Assembly (NCBI RefSeq): GCF_000577615.1
Contig: NZ_CBXX010000038.1
Location: 1 to 64,000 of the forward strand
Source of the DNA: Herbaspirillum sp. RV1423
Lineage (GTDB): Bacteria; Pseudomonadota; Gammaproteobacteria; Burkholderiales; Burkholderiaceae_D
Direction of reading: 5' to 3'
Length of the DNA: 64,000 bases
Position numbers and translations under genes: made by a program. Below, one piece after another: positions 63,100 to 64,000 of this stretch (position 1 is the first letter of the stretch; the number at the start of each line of letters is the position of its first letter). Below the pieces are notes generated by a model, which saw only the letters and a program-made list of their open reading frames with translations, was not told where the DNA came from and ran no database searches.

Positions 63100-64000
63100 T
63101 TAACTGACACCACCTCCCAGGGCCTGATATAAAGCAACACTATCGACTAGGCGTTGTGCCTGGGCCGCAACCATATTGATCCGGATTGACTGTGCCTGTT
63201 GCTGCGCGATGAGCAGTTGCAGGTAGCTGGCCGCGCCCAGCCGGTATTGCCGCTCGACCGACTGCAAGGAGGCCTGTGCAGCCATATCAGCGGCAGCGAG
63301 GGCAGTCAAAGTTTGTGCATCGCTTTCCACCGTGCGCAGGGTGTCGGCGACGTTACGCAAAGACTCCAATACGACGCTCTGGTAATTGGCTGCGGCGGCA
63401 TCAAAAGCGGCGAGCGCCGCTCTTTTTTCAGCGGGTAGCCCTGGATTAAAAAGAGGCTGGGTGAGCTGCGCAACTAGGCCCCACACTGCCGAGCCACCAC
63501 CGAACAGGGCACCGGTGGTCAGCGCTTGAGAGCCAAGGTTGGCGCTCAGGTTGATCTGTGGGTAGAGCTTGGCGACAGCCACACCATAGTCTGCATTGGC
63601 CGCATGCAACAGCGCCTCTGACGCCTGGATATCCGGTCGGCGGCGCACCAGTTCTGAGGGCACGACGAGCGGCATCTCGACGGGCAGAGTGAAATCGGCC
63701 AGAGTGAAGGCCGGGATGCCACCCGTGCCTGGGGCACGACCGGCTAGCACCGCCAGTAGATGTTCGGTTTGTTGCAGTTGTTTACGCAGCGCAGGCAGTT
63801 CTGCCCGCGTTTGCTCCGCCTGAGCTTGTAGGCTCAACGCTTCATCAGGTGAGGCCTGACCGATACGCACGCGTTCATGGGCTAGGCGCAGTTGCTCATC
63901 CTGCACGCGCAAAATGGCAGTAGTGGCTTCTAGTTGCGCGGCGAGGCGTGCTCGGGTAATGGCAGCGGTTGCCATGTTGCCGGCAAGGGCCAGGCGCGCA
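63100..64000 (-). CDS. Outer-membrane efflux protein (NodT/OprM-like), C-terminal part, runs off window
   Basis: TolC-type outer-membrane channel: coiled helical repeats (TRARLAAQLEATTAILRVQDEQL), LPALRKQLQQTEHLLAVLAG, and the second repeat with FDAAAANYQSVVLESLRNVADTL and LGAASYLQLLIAQQQAQSIRI. It ends with ALGGGVS. The frame stays open to the window edge. The 5' end and the partner RND/ABC pump genes lie outside; NodT/CusC-type channels export metals, drugs or solvents. Confidence 0.85.
   Translation of the reverse strand, partial: ARLALAGNMATAAITRARLAAQLEATTAILRVQDEQLRLAHERVRIGQASPDEALSLQAQAEQTRAELPALRKQLQQTEHLLAVLAGRAPGTGGIPAFTLADFTLPVEMPLVVPSELVRRRPDIQASEALLHAANADYGVAVAKLYPQINLSANLGSQALTTGALFGGGSAVWGLVAQLTQPLFNPGLPAEKRAALAAFDAAAANYQSVVLESLRNVADTLRTVESDAQTLTALAAADMAAQASLQSVERQYRLGAASYLQLLIAQQQAQSIRINMVAAQAQRLVDSVALYQALGGGVS

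Larger units (their letters stand above)
59404..64000 (-). mobile_element. Tn3-family transposon, Tn21 subgroup (left part, runs off window)
   Basis: Terminal inverted repeat (59404-59441), then tnpA, tnpR, a res region and an outer-membrane efflux gene as cargo. The other end is not in the window. Inserted into the 3' end of a COG4705-like gene. Confidence 0.9.

Noticed and set aside
1..64000. CRISPR arrays, rRNA and tRNA genes, plasmid replication gene
   Set aside because: No regularly spaced repeat array, rRNA, tRNA or Rep-like protein was seen in the window.

Overview
The window looks like part of a large conjugative plasmid (or a plasmid-derived integrated element) of a Betaproteobacterium, most likely Burkholderiales. 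This rests on an F-type transfer cluster, a ParA/ParB/KorA/KfrA-type maintenance block, plasmid-borne umuC remnants, and metal-efflux genes of Burkholderiales character. No replication initiator, relaxase, coupling protein, TraN, rRNA or tRNA gene is visible, so the backbone must continue outside the window.

Layout. (1) 1-16987: a umuC gene that has lost its 5' end and is split by a ~15.7 kb element (about 434-16150). The element has imperfect terminal and subterminal inverted repeats. Its left half is a tightly overlapping operon of three tyrosine recombinases, two small HTH/coiled-coil proteins and a RecD-like helicase. Its right half carries metal-transport cargo: porin, NRAMP-like carrier, DmeF-like and FieF-like cation diffusion facilitators. 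Joining base 433 to base 16151 restores the UmuC reading frame. (2) 16992-21245: a run of small, mostly unrecognised minus-strand genes. (3) 21407-41030: a minus-strand F-type type IV secretion/pilus cluster (traG, H, F, S26 peptidase, trbI-like, C, pilin, V, B, K, E, L, trbC, U, W, lytic transglycosylase, dsbC and several unknowns). (4) 41295-45707: plus-strand maintenance genes (hypothetical, parA, parB, korA/trfB-like, kfrA). (5) 46186-49114: a chemoreceptor and a second FieF-like CDF. (6) 49315-56519: an accessory patch with an abortive-infection-family protein, a TIGR02391-like protein, a gene broken by an IS3-family insertion with a 4-bp target duplication, and an XRE/KfrA-like (TnpT-like)/tyrosine recombinase (TnpS-like) module. 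(7) 56708-59430: a small protein, a PAP2 phosphatase and two COG4705-like membrane proteins. (8) 59404-64000: the left part of a Tn21-subgroup Tn3 transposon (tnpA, tnpR, res, outer-membrane efflux gene running off the end).

Signals that tie regions together. A perfect palindrome with core TTTCGCATGCGAAA occurs at three plasmid-backbone positions (18866, 26698, 41249) and is a candidate centromere or operator for the plasmid's own DNA-binding proteins. A 30-bp repeat recurs upstream of the transfer cluster and again inside it. Direct repeats of CTAAG with an 11-bp period, resembling PmrA/OmpR-class boxes, precede the CDF at 49114, the small gene at 56890, the PAP2 gene (weaker) and the COG4705 gene. 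This suggests one metal/envelope-stress regulon later split by the accessory patch. The strongest candidate for an undescribed system is the recombinase-trio element in umuC.
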